In this document: one piece after another, positions 17,474 to 25,130 of the stretch
How positions within the stretch are numbered: the stretch's first letter is position 1
Layout of the letters: the number at the start of each line of letters is the position of its first letter
Origin: Duganella phyllosphaerae
Lineage (GTDB): Bacteria > Pseudomonadota > Gammaproteobacteria > Burkholderiales > Burkholderiaceae_D
Assembly (NCBI RefSeq): GCF_001758785.1
Contig: NZ_LROM01000062.1
Location: forward strand, 1 to 64,000
DNA: 64,000 bases
Direction of reading: 5' to 3'
Program-made: the position numbers and the translations under genes
Notes under the pieces: generated by a model
Seen by the model: the letters and a program-made list of their open reading frames with translations, nothing else
Databases searched by the model: none
What the model was told of the DNA's origin: nothing

Positions 17474-18016
17474 TCACTTTTTCTGGCCCTGGTTTGTCCG
17501 TAAAGCGTCGAGGTTGCCAGTCGCTGAGTACAAAACATGCGTTCCCTTTTTGTTGCCGAGTTCTAGCAGGTAAGCACTTCGATTTTTCTGGAAGCTTCCG
17601 CTTTGGCCAAGATCACCGTAGGGAAAACTGATGCAAAGGTAGGTGCCGTTTTGCTCGGCCAACGTCGCCCACTCTGCCGCGAATGGATCGAGCTCCGTGG
17701 GGCGCGTGTCGAAGCCGGTAAGAGGGAGTGCTCCGGCGATGGGGAAGAGCTGCTTGCTGTAGAAGACAGCTTTAACTGGGCCGCGCTCGGCGTATCCTAT
17801 TGGCGCGCTGCCCCACTTGATGTAATAGACGGCATTGAAACCACCCACGTAATCATCTTCCGAAGTTATTTCTTCGGTGGGTAATGGGTTCCACTTGATG
17901 GATGTCGATAGAGACTGCGCGGACAGGCAGCTAACGACAGCCGCTTTCGACGGGGCTTTTGCCGGTACTTCCAGGGCAGCAGCGGAAAGCAAGATCAGTA
18001 TGCAGAATTGCTTCAT
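17474..18016 (-). CDS. exported protein, candidate immunity protein of the upstream hydrolase
   Basis: 180 residues with a signal peptide (about 1-22), so periplasmic. I do not recognise the rest; it holds a few Cys (in VSCLS and YLCIS) that may form a disulfide. Its ATG (18016-18014) overlaps the hydrolase stop as ATGA, which ties its production to the hydrolase. Position after a PAAR protein and a wall-hydrolase-like protein, with export to the compartment where such a toxin acts, makes an immunity role the best guess. This is inference from context only. An in-frame start four codons upstream is less likely. Confidence 0.7.
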   Translation of the reverse strand: MKQFCILILLSAAALEVPAKAPSKAAVVSCLSAQSLSTSIKWNPLPTEEITSEDDYVGGFNAVYYIKWGSAPIGYAERGPVKAVFYSKQLFPIAGALPLTGFDTRPTELDPFAAEWATLAEQNGTYLCISFPYGDLGQSGSFQKNRSAYLLELGNKKGTHVLYSATGNLDALRTNQGQKK

Positions 18017-18654
18017 TTGTACTCCCATCCTCGCGTCACTTTGAGGAATTCCGGATTCAACTTCCAGAATATCGTACCGCCGTACGCCGCTGTGGAATCG
18101 TACTGGTGATCATAGCGTCCGACCTCTTCTGTTGCTGTCGATATCTTTCCCGTGGCGCGGCTTCGGGTCTTGGTCGTTTTCGAGAGGATCACGACTTTTG
18201 TGGATTCCTTGATCCCATAGATATTGTGGGATTGATCCGTGAACTTGATGCCGCGCCGGACCTTGAAGTGGCGCGCATAATTGGTCTTGATATCAGCACC
18301 ATCCCAAAAATATGCGCCATTGGATTTGTCTTCGCCGCCGTTCATCGCATTCACCGCTGCCGCGACAGCGGCCTTCAGGCCTGGCTGTTTTGATATTTCC
18401 AGCTCGGACGCATTCATCAGCTTTTTGAATCGCACGTTCCCATCAATGGCTGCGTAAGCGAACGTCTTTTCTTTAGCGGCGAAGCTGGTCACGCTTTTAT
18501 ATCCTCTTGCCTCTTTTTGGCGAATGAGTACGCTCGCCAGCGCAAACATCTCGTCTCGGTCATCCTTGGTGGATGCTTCTCCATAAGTAATCGCTGCCAG
18601 CAGTCTCACCTCTGCGTCCAAGGAAGCTACGCTATCTTTGGTCACCTTAGTCAT
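18013..18654 (-). CDS. SleB/CwlJ-like cell-wall hydrolase, candidate type VI effector
   Basis: 213 residues, no signal peptide. The N-terminal part fits the Hydrolase_2 pattern (RLLAAITYGEAS near residue 17, with the Glu of YGEA as candidate catalytic residue, and ALASVLIRQKEARGY), followed by GAYFWDGAD. SleB-type domains cut peptidoglycan glycan strands. It lies between a PAAR protein (8-base overlap) and a secreted protein (ATGA overlap). Without a signal peptide it would need a route such as type VI secretion. Family assignment is by motif and could be wrong; the remainder (residues 120-213) is unrecognised. ATG 18654 is used; TTG 18663 is an in-frame alternative. Confidence 0.68.
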   Translation of the reverse strand: MTKVTKDSVASLDAEVRLLAAITYGEASTKDDRDEMFALASVLIRQKEARGYKSVTSFAAKEKTFAYAAIDGNVRFKKLMNASELEISKQPGLKAAVAAAVNAMNGGEDKSNGAYFWDGADIKTNYARHFKVRRGIKFTDQSHNIYGIKESTKVVILSKTTKTRSRATGKISTATEEVGRYDHQYDSTAAYGGTIFWKLNPEFLKVTRGWEYK

Positions 18655-19192
18655 TTGGGTCAACCTCTTCTACGGTTGGCCAAGTGACCAGAGTCAATCG
18701 CTGATTGTCACCCGTGATGGTTTCGGTATTTCCATCCTGAAGCCCGACAGCAGCCACATGTATCGTATCGTTCACAAACAGGTCGTAACGGAACCCCTCA
18801 ACCGCGTGGTTATTCTCATCATGAAGAGAGAAAAATTGTTCCAGGACGTCTTGGGCCTCCTCTGCCGGCCCGCCCGTTTCATGCTGCACATTCTGTGTCG
18901 AAGGGTCTTCGATCACCTGGCAGCGCAAACTTTGATTTGGCTTGAGTTTTGGAGGGAGGGCGCAGCCACAGATACAGAGGTCGTTTTCAAGTGCGACCTT
19001 TTTACCGTTCCAGGTTTCCGGGATACGGGGGCCTACGCACGTAATCTTCCCGCTGGATTTACAAGCGGGGCAAATTATCGCGTCGCCCTCCAAGGCGATC
19101 TTTTTGCCGTTAATGCTGCCATTGCTGCTGGCTGAGATTACTTTACCGCCGGCAGTCGTCGTCGCGCCTAAGGTGATGTGATAGCGCCGCAT
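18647..19192 (-). CDS. PAAR-domain protein (type VI secretion spike tip)
   Basis: 181 residues. Residues about 1-95 form a PAAR domain: the start RRYHITLGATTTAGGKV, SINGKKIALEGDAIICP and a second turn KKVALENDLCICGC, with Cys/His residues for the tip metal. The last 85 residues are unrecognised and may be a cargo adaptor. PAAR proteins cap the VgrG trimer and carry effectors. No vgrG or other type VI gene is in the window, so it would use machinery encoded elsewhere. It overlaps the hydrolase gene. Codon use is less GC-rich than in the flanking housekeeping genes. Confidence 0.87.
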   Translation of the reverse strand: MRRYHITLGATTTAGGKVISASSNGSINGKKIALEGDAIICPACKSSGKITCVGPRIPETWNGKKVALENDLCICGCALPPKLKPNQSLRCQVIEDPSTQNVQHETGGPAEEAQDVLEQFFSLHDENNHAVEGFRYDLFVNDTIHVAAVGLQDGNTETITGDNQRLTLVTWPTVEEVDPND

Positions 19193-19333
19193 GCAGTTCC
19201 TCGTTCAAGGAGTTCAAGAGTAATGCAAGCGTAATGGGTTTGAGCGCCATTAAATTGATATTAGGCAATTAGTTATGTTATGGCCACTTGCCCCTCTCTT
19301 GTCCATATAACCTGAATGCAAGCGAACAACGCT

Positions 19334-19373
19334 CCTGTGGGCTTCGTGTGTGAAGTTCGAAGAGCACGGCCCT
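19334..19373 (+). repeat. right copy of the 40-base degenerate direct repeat
   Basis: Partner of 16149-16188, same orientation. The surrounding 236 bases (19193-19428) between the PAAR gene and the oxidoreductase otherwise hold only the presumed PAAR promoter region. Confidence 0.5.
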
Positions 19374-19428
19374 AACGAGCAATACCCCTTCGAACCGATA
19401 ATTTGCCGGGCGCGCAGCGCCCAGTCAA

Positions 19429-20448
19429 TCACTCCCCGATACGCACCACCAGCTTGCCAAAATTCCGCCCCTCCAACAACCCCATGAAAGCCTCCGGCGC
19501 CGCATCAAGCCCTTCCACGATATCTTCCCGATACCGAACCTGACCAGACGCAATCCACGCCGCCATCTCCTTGTAAAAAGCCGGCCGCTGATCAACAAAC
19601 TCGCGCTGGATGAAGCCGCGCACGTTCAGGCTGCGACTGAGCACTTCCCGCATGAAGCCAGGAAGACGGTCCGGGCCAGCGGGCGGCGCCGTATCGTTGT
19701 ATTGTGCGATCAAGCCGCACACCGGCACGCGCGCGAATTCGTTCAACAGTGGAAAAACAGCTTCCCACACGTGGCCGCCGACGTTTTCGAAATACACGTC
19801 GATACCTTGCGGGCAGGCGGCCTTGAGCTGGTCGGCAAAGTCCGGTGCACGGTGATCGACCGCGACATCGAAGCCGAGTTCGTCGCGCAGGAACGCGCAC
19901 TTGTCGGCGCCACCGGCGATCCCGACCGCTCGTGCTCCCTTGATCCTGGCAATCTGCCCGACTGCCGAACCCACGGCGCCGCTGGCCGCTGCCACCACGA
20001 CGGTTTCACCCGGCTTGGGCTGGCCGATCGTCAGCAGGCCGGCGTAAGCGGTAAAACCGGTCATGCCGAGCACCCCCAGCGCCGTGCTAACCGGTGCGAC
20101 CGACGGGTCGAGCTTGCGCAGGGTGGCGCCGTCGGCGATGGCAAAATTTTGCCATCCCGAATGGGACAGCACGATATCGCCTTCGGCAAATGCGGGGTCG
20201 CGTGACTGGATCACCCGGCCGACCGTGGCGCCTTCCATCACGTCGCCAACTTCCAGCGGCGCAGCGTAGGATTTGGCCGCGCTCATGCGGCCACGCATAT
20301 AGGGATCGAGCGAGAGATACAGGATTTTCAGCAGCACCTGGCCGTCGCCCGGCTCGGCCACTGGTACGGTGTCGAACTTGAAATTGTCGGTGGTGGGCTT
20401 GCCGTCAGGGCGGCTGGCCAGAAGGATGCGGCGGTTTTGTTCGTTCAA
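19429..20448 (-). CDS. NADP-dependent zinc-free oxidoreductase (MDR, CurA/YncB-like)
   Basis: 339 residues. The N-terminal substrate domain has LYLSLDPYMRGRMS, the hallmark of leukotriene B4 dehydrogenase/curcumin reductase-like enzymes. The Rossmann nucleotide site is VVVAAASGAVGSAVGQIA (about 150-168), and the downstream ENVGG segment is also typical. These enzymes reduce C=C bonds of enones with NADPH in the cytosol. There is no zinc-ligand pattern. The gene is monocistronic; the next gene on the same strand is 236 bases away. It has normal high-GC codon use and probably marks resident chromosome within the accessory stretch. Confidence 0.92.
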   Translation of the reverse strand: MNEQNRRILLASRPDGKPTTDNFKFDTVPVAEPGDGQVLLKILYLSLDPYMRGRMSAAKSYAAPLEVGDVMEGATVGRVIQSRDPAFAEGDIVLSHSGWQNFAIADGATLRKLDPSVAPVSTALGVLGMTGFTAYAGLLTIGQPKPGETVVVAAASGAVGSAVGQIARIKGARAVGIAGGADKCAFLRDELGFDVAVDHRAPDFADQLKAACPQGIDVYFENVGGHVWEAVFPLLNEFARVPVCGLIAQYNDTAPPAGPDRLPGFMREVLSRSLNVRGFIQREFVDQRPAFYKEMAAWIASGQVRYREDIVEGLDAAPEAFMGLLEGRNFGKLVVRIGE

Positions 20449-20812
20449 GGTAGGGCCTTTCGATGATGTAGGGGGAATGAAAAGCTTCAGCCTTCACGAT
20501 GGAAGGCACTTCACCTTTGGAGCAGAAATTCTAACCTTCCAAACGACTTCGAGTCGTCCGGGACGGTAGTGCCTGTTGAGCATGCTGAGAAGCAAGGTAA
20601 CGGTGGAATCATCGGCTACCAAGCCGCAAGTGTAACGAAAACGATCTCGCGCACGGTTCAAAAAACCGCCAAGATAGTTCTATTTAAAAAATATTTAAAT
20701 TGTGACAATTAACGTATTTCTGGATGCCAAACACCATTTATATTCGTCCTTTGATGTGTATCCCAAGTAGCCCAATTAGCGGCCTTGCAAAGACGATGAC
20801 AATCAAGCGCCC
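20449..20812. other. intergenic stretch upstream of the beta-helix gene
   Basis: No gene seen. It contains a 6-3-6 palindrome (ACGACT-TCG-AGTCGT, 20543-20557) and an AT-rich block from about 20660 to 20760, unlike the surrounding GC content, that probably holds the promoter of the secreted beta-helix gene. Confidence 0.5.
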
Positions 20813-21790
20813 ATGACTCTAGCTCTCCGCACGGTTATCGTGCTATCGATGGTTACCGCCGCACTCCCGGCAGCGGCAACCACACTTCCAAGCGACGACC
20901 TGCTGGCCGCCCGCTTTTTCGCCGAGCTGGTCGCGCAAAGTATCAAGCAAAAGTTGCTGCCGGGTTCCGAGCAGGCCGGGCAAGGCGTTCGCGCGATAGC
21001 GCCGCCTCTGGTGCCGAAGTTCACCGTGGACGGGTGCGAGGTGCTACAGTGGGATCGCAACAGGTTCAGCAAACTGTCGCTCTATATCAACCGTCCCGGG
21101 AAATATTGTCTTGACCAGGACTATGAATCTTTCTGTTCGCCGTTCGAGCATGGCTGTCCCGGCCCGGTGATCGACATCCGCGCCAGTGACGTGGACGTCG
21201 ACTTCCGTGGCCACACGGTCAGCGCATCCGGAGCAGGCGTCGATGGGTACGGCCAGAATATCCGCATTCATAACGGGCGCATCGATGGCGCCGGCGTGGG
21301 CATTCATCTATCTGACAAGGGACATTCCCCTTCCGCTGCTTACCCCATTCTGCCGGTCAAGGTCAACGACGTTTTTACCGATACCGGCTTCGTGATCGAG
21401 TCCATGCAGTTCGTCGATGTGCGCAAGGCGATCATGTTGTCCGGCAGAGGCAACCTGGTGCGCGATAACACGATCAGCGCCATTTTCAACAAGCAAGATA
21501 GCACCCTCGTTCACTTTGCGCTGCTCAGCTATGGCCCGGCTGCGCGGATCGAACGTAATACGTTTCGCTTGAAGGGTCTGGCACCAGGTTTCAATGGATA
21601 CGCGATGTATTTGCGTTCGGCCGATGGCACGATCGTGGGCAATAACACCGTGCGGACAGGTTTTTCCAATACCGGCACCATCGGGGTGGGGCTGAGTAAC
21701 ACCAACGGCGTAATGCTGCAGGCGAACGAGTTCAGTACCGAAACAGACACTGTGCTCGATGCAGGCAGCAGCCTCAATGGAAGGGATTGA
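20813..21790 (+). CDS. secreted right-handed beta-helix protein
   Basis: 325 residues with a signal peptide (about 1-22). From residue 120 the chain has parallel beta-helix (pectate-lyase/NosD-like) repeats: DIRASDVDVDFRGHTV, GQNIRIHNGRIDGAGVGIHL, GRGNLVRDNTISAI, AARIERNTFRLKGL, GTIVGNNTVRTGF, TNGVMLQANEFS. Such folds occur in polysaccharide lyases, glycosidases and adhesins; no catalytic set is identifiable. A Cys-rich middle (CEVLQW to FEHGCPG) may form disulfides. The 3' end coincides with the start of a frameshifted remnant, so the C-terminus may be truncated or rearranged. An AT-rich region precedes it. Confidence 0.8.
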   Translation: MTLALRTVIVLSMVTAALPAAATTLPSDDLLAARFFAELVAQSIKQKLLPGSEQAGQGVRAIAPPLVPKFTVDGCEVLQWDRNRFSKLSLYINRPGKYCLDQDYESFCSPFEHGCPGPVIDIRASDVDVDFRGHTVSASGAGVDGYGQNIRIHNGRIDGAGVGIHLSDKGHSPSAAYPILPVKVNDVFTDTGFVIESMQFVDVRKAIMLSGRGNLVRDNTISAIFNKQDSTLVHFALLSYGPAARIERNTFRLKGLAPGFNGYAMYLRSADGTIVGNNTVRTGFSNTGTIGVGLSNTNGVMLQANEFSTETDTVLDAGSSLNGRD

Positions 21791-22171
21791 GCGTGACATT
21801 TCTCAAACATTGTGTCAGCCAGATGGCTGCCTGAGTTTAATGAGGGTTATCTGTCCTGACTTTGCCTATTCGCCCGTGCTCAGTACAGTAAATAGGCTCG
21901 TTTTCTTGCAGCAAGGCGATGGTGCGCTCTCATGGGCGCTGGTGTTTGACCGAAAAAAATGCATGTTGCGTACGACGCGCCGCAACTGGTGCTCGTGGAC
22001 CGCCGCCAGTCTGGCGAGTTGCTTGACGCTGATATTTTGTTCCGCAACGTGATTGGTAAGCGTTTTCGGCACACCGCCAACTGCATGCGAGACCTTGAAA
22101 CCGAACTCCTGTTTCATGTCGCCCGTAGTCGACGTTTCACCGCATTCTATGCGATATTTTTAGATATCTGA
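21777..22171 (+). pseudogene. frameshifted 3' remnant of the 25131/26090 paralogue family
   Basis: The first part reads LCQPDGCLSLM...RLVFLQQGDGALSWAL, and after a -1 shift the second reads APQLVLVDRRQSGELLDADI then LFRNVIGKRFRH and LFHVARSRRFTAFYA, ending TGA at 22171. These match the C-terminal third of the protein at 25131-26093 (LVFVQQGEDALAWAL, APQLVLVNRRQPGELQDADI, LFRNVIGKQFRH, LFHVGRSRRLMAFYA). The shift is exactly at a run of seven A (21953-21959); eight would restore the frame. Nothing of the N-terminal two thirds is present, so it is a fragment whether or not the shift is real. Confidence 0.85.
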
Positions 22172-22175
22172 ACAT

Positions 22176-22485
22176 AGGCAGCACGCTGGTCGAGGAATTG
22201 TTGGGTGGTTACACGGCGTTCAGCGCCGATATTCTGACGTAGCTGGGCCTGACTCAACCGATGAAAACGTCGCTGGAAAGTGCGAAAGGCCGCGGCAACA
22301 AGATGGTTGCAGTGACTCCTATGAATATGTGAAAAACTTCATCGGCACCTCTGGCCATACCGTGAAAGGCGACTGGAAATCGCTGCGCTGCACCGAGAGC
22401 CTGGGCAACGACACTGTCAGGCCCGGCACCCACGGCGTTGGGATAGGCGGCCTGCAATTTACACCATTGATATTGAAATGAATTA
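22176..22485 (+). pseudogene. degraded coding-like remnant of unknown origin
   Basis: Protein-like stretches occur in two frames. One reads GSTLVEELLGGYTAFSADIL, then a stop, then LGLTQPMKTSLESAKGRGNK up to about 22319. The other continues YEYVKNFIGTSGHTVKGDW to a TGA just before the next gene. I recognise no family. No start codon with a ribosome site is present. It is best read as a decayed gene left beside the other remnant. Confidence 0.4.
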
Positions 22486-22488
22486 CTG

Positions 22489-23343
22489 ATGAAAAAAATC
22501 TTGCGTAATGTGATTCCGCTCCTGCTGGCATCGGCCTGCGCGGCCGCAGCCGGCCAGACCACCGGACTGACGAATACCATCCCGGCCTGTCGTATGCCTG
22601 CAGGTAAAGTCCTGCCGGATAAATATTACGCGCTGGCAAAAGCTAAAAACGCGTTCAACTGGGTAGCCGCTGCCACCCGTGGCGACGGTGTGGTGGAAGG
22701 CAATGGCTGGGAGCGTGTAGACGGCTCCGAGATGCATGACTGGTTTTCGTTTTACCGCATCGATCTGAATGGCGATGGCCTTTGCGACTGGTATCTGAAC
22801 GCTGCGGCGCCCATGTCCACGGGCGGCGATCGGGAATCGATCAACACGCTATACCTTGGTCGCGCGGCGGGCTGGACCCGTATTGGCGCCGACGTGCCGC
22901 AAGATAAGCCGGACGGGCTGGGGTACGGCAAAACCAGCGCGCAGCAGCGGCAGTTTCTGTTTGGTGAGGAACCGTCGGTCATCCATGACGCGGTCCGCAA
23001 GGTCAATTACGTCGTGGCAGCGCTGTACAGCCGGAACGGTCAGCGCAGCGGCAGGCCAGGCTATCGCATCTTCGACTGGGATGCGGACCGTAACACCTTG
23101 CGGCTGCTCGATAAATGGGAGCCGGGTTCGAAAGCCGCCCAGGTGTATGCCTACTTCAAGGCGCACGGGGCCAGGATGCGCGCGCCTGCAGCGACCGCAG
23201 CAAGCGACACCATTCAGGCCTTCGATCCCGACGTGGAAGCGTTCGAACTCGAACAGGCCTGCGATCCGCAAAGTGCTTTGCGGTCATTTCCCGAAGCGAA
23301 TGGGGTGGTGTCGAAGTACCTGCTGGTCCGGTGCAAACACTAA
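22489..23343 (+). CDS. exported protein with D-x-N-x-DG-x-C motif, first of three tandem
   Basis: 284 residues with a signal peptide (about 1-22; LLASAC is a weak lipobox). The clear landmark is DLNGDGLCDW at 92-101, which looks like a calcium-binding loop of the EF-hand/FG-GAP kind with a Cys inside, followed by AAPMSTGG and a region about the entity's record (SINTLYLGRAAGW). The rest is unrecognised. Two shorter relatives follow on the same strand. Periplasmic or surface location is expected. Function unknown; tandem exported relatives beside remnants are typical of immunity or surface-protein arrays, but nothing proves it. Confidence 0.72.
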   Translation: MKKILRNVIPLLLASACAAAAGQTTGLTNTIPACRMPAGKVLPDKYYALAKAKNAFNWVAAATRGDGVVEGNGWERVDGSEMHDWFSFYRIDLNGDGLCDWYLNAAAPMSTGGDRESINTLYLGRAAGWTRIGADVPQDKPDGLGYGKTSAQQRQFLFGEEPSVIHDAVRKVNYVVAALYSRNGQRSGRPGYRIFDWDADRNTLRLLDKWEPGSKAAQVYAYFKAHGARMRAPAATAASDTIQAFDPDVEAFELEQACDPQSALRSFPEANGVVSKYLLVRCKH

Positions 23344-23463
23344 GCGGTGACGATGACAACGTACGGAAAATCATGCGTGCACCGGGCACCTCCGGCGCAG
23401 CGCCAGTCCGCCATGATGAGGCGGATAACGGGCAGGCGCAAACATAAAGCGGCTCAGCATCTA

Positions 23464-24210
23464 ATGAAAGAAGCGACAGTGAAAAAGATCTGGATAGCGT
23501 TGTTATCGGTAACCGTTGTCGTCGTGTCGACTCAGGCGGCGGCACTGCAGCAAGCGGACTTGAGCCTGAAGCCGGCGGCCGCCTGCAAAGGTGCCGGTCG
23601 TCCGGCGCCGAAGATGAAGGAAACGGTGCATGCCGAAACGGTGGGCGCGGCGGCCACCACGATAGACCTCAATGGCGATGGCTGGTGCGACTGGATCATG
23701 ACGTTGGCCTACCCGATGAATACCGGATTACCCGAGTACGGCGCAAAGGAAGCGATCTTGCTGGGCACTGACAAGGGCGCCAGAACCTTTGGCAACATCG
23801 AAAAAATGAGACAGCATTGGAGAAAGCAATTGCCCGCGCCCGAAGGCCTGGTGATGCCCGACGGCGTGACGCGAATGGCGCCAGCATTGGTGGCATATTC
23901 CAGCAAGTCCAAAGCGCCGTACTTTATCGGCTTCTCCAACGCCTATCCCGACTTCATGGCGCATGCGGACAGTTACGCCGTCTACCAGTGGAATACTGAA
24001 TTCGACACGCCGCAAACGGTCAGCAATGCGGACTATCTGACAGTGATGAAATTTTTGCGCAAGCAATACTGCGAGGGCAGGCACTATTCGAACCAGGATT
24101 TTCAGCATCCCGAAACCAGCAATGCCGACCATCCGCTGGAAGTTGTCGTGTGTTCGCCGCAGATGGCTGATGCGATCAAGCGTGCGGAACGTGGCGTGAC
24201 CCGCCCATGA
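23464..24210 (+). CDS. exported protein with D-x-N-x-DG-x-C motif, second of three
   Basis: 248 residues with a signal peptide (about 8-27). DLNGDGWCDW at 68-77 matches the motif of the preceding protein and is again followed by a YPMNTGLPE segment (compare AAPMSTGGDRE), so the two are paralogues although the rest has diverged. Three Cys outside the motif. ATG 23464 is chosen because the signal peptide begins there; GTG 23479 is also possible and 39 extra upstream codons read as non-protein. The stop overlaps the next gene's ATG as ATGA. Function unknown. Confidence 0.72.
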   Translation: MKEATVKKIWIALLSVTVVVVSTQAAALQQADLSLKPAAACKGAGRPAPKMKETVHAETVGAAATTIDLNGDGWCDWIMTLAYPMNTGLPEYGAKEAILLGTDKGARTFGNIEKMRQHWRKQLPAPEGLVMPDGVTRMAPALVAYSSKSKAPYFIGFSNAYPDFMAHADSYAVYQWNTEFDTPQTVSNADYLTVMKFLRKQYCEGRHYSNQDFQHPETSNADHPLEVVVCSPQMADAIKRAERGVTRP

Positions 24211-25061
24211 CGCTTGAGTGGAAACGGCAATTGCTGATGCCTTGCAGAGTGACGCTCTGGCCAGCGTGGATTCGCAATGGCAAGCACGTCAGCGCCAAAT
24301 TGAAATCGAACTGGGGATGCGTACTGCGCGGATTACTGGCGGCACTTGTGCTCAATGCCGCGGCGTCAACTCTTGCTTTCGCGGCCATTACCGCTGACTT
24401 GTCGCGGGATTTCCAGTGGGTGGATCTCACGGCGTGCCAGAAACCTTCCAAGGCTCCGCCGCCCACGCCGCAGGAGTCGTATGCCGCTTATAACGTCCAG
24501 CGCAGGTTTGTGGACCTCGACCGCGATGGGACATGCGAGGTGATGGATGTCTGGATTGCGCGTCTGGGCGAAGATCCCTCTCCCGGTATGCGCGAGGTGC
24601 AGCAGACTGCGTTCAGATACAGGAATGCTAAGTGGGAAAATTTTGCCATCGATCTAAAATTCTATCCCTACGCGATCTGGTCGACCAAGACGAAAGAAGT
24701 GTTTTACATCGAGGCGCCCAGTGGTTCAGATGTTGGCGACAGTATGGCATTTGGCTCTCAAGAAGTCAGAATTTATACCTTGTCTGGTTGGAGGATCAGC
24801 AAGGGGGCACTGGACGAGTATGTCCTGACGCCTTACGAGGGTTTGGCCGGGCCTCTGCTCCAGGCGTTGGCGGTTTTATTGACGGAAAATTTGAAAAATG
24901 CCGTGGATTTGCCGCAAAAATATCGCGTGCTGGAGGAAGGAATGAAGTGGTACCGTGATAATCAACAAGAAAATATTCGTTGGATCTTGAAAGCATCGTA
25001 TCAGACGCTCAGTGCTGACAAGCGGGTGCCAGTTGATGCCAAAGGATTACCAGTTCAATGA
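24207..25061 (+). CDS. exported/anchored protein with D-x-D-x-DG-x-C motif, third of three
   Basis: 284 residues. A basic N-terminus of about 38 residues precedes a hydrophobic stretch (41-60), acting as a long signal peptide or anchor; an internal start (ATG at residue 11) would shorten it. DLDRDGTCEV at 103-112 is the same motif as in its two neighbours, more diverged. The rest (YPYAIWSTKTKEVFYI, TLSGWRISKGAL) is unrecognised. ATGA coupling to the upstream gene implies joint expression. Confidence 0.68.
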   Translation: MTLEWKRQLLMPCRVTLWPAWIRNGKHVSAKLKSNWGCVLRGLLAALVLNAAASTLAFAAITADLSRDFQWVDLTACQKPSKAPPPTPQESYAAYNVQRRFVDLDRDGTCEVMDVWIARLGEDPSPGMREVQQTAFRYRNAKWENFAIDLKFYPYAIWSTKTKEVFYIEAPSGSDVGDSMAFGSQEVRIYTLSGWRISKGALDEYVLTPYEGLAGPLLQALAVLLTENLKNAVDLPQKYRVLEEGMKWYRDNQQENIRWILKASYQTLSADKRVPVDAKGLPVQ

Positions 25062-25130
25062 GAAATAATTGGAAAATATTTGGCGCGCAGCGTCCTGCCC
25101 AGCCGTGAAGACCACCCTGAGAAAGAACAG

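Noticed and set aside
19250..19432. 60-codon ORF before the PAAR gene (minus)
   Set aside because: Lies across the degenerate repeat, lacks a ribosome site and resembles nothing.
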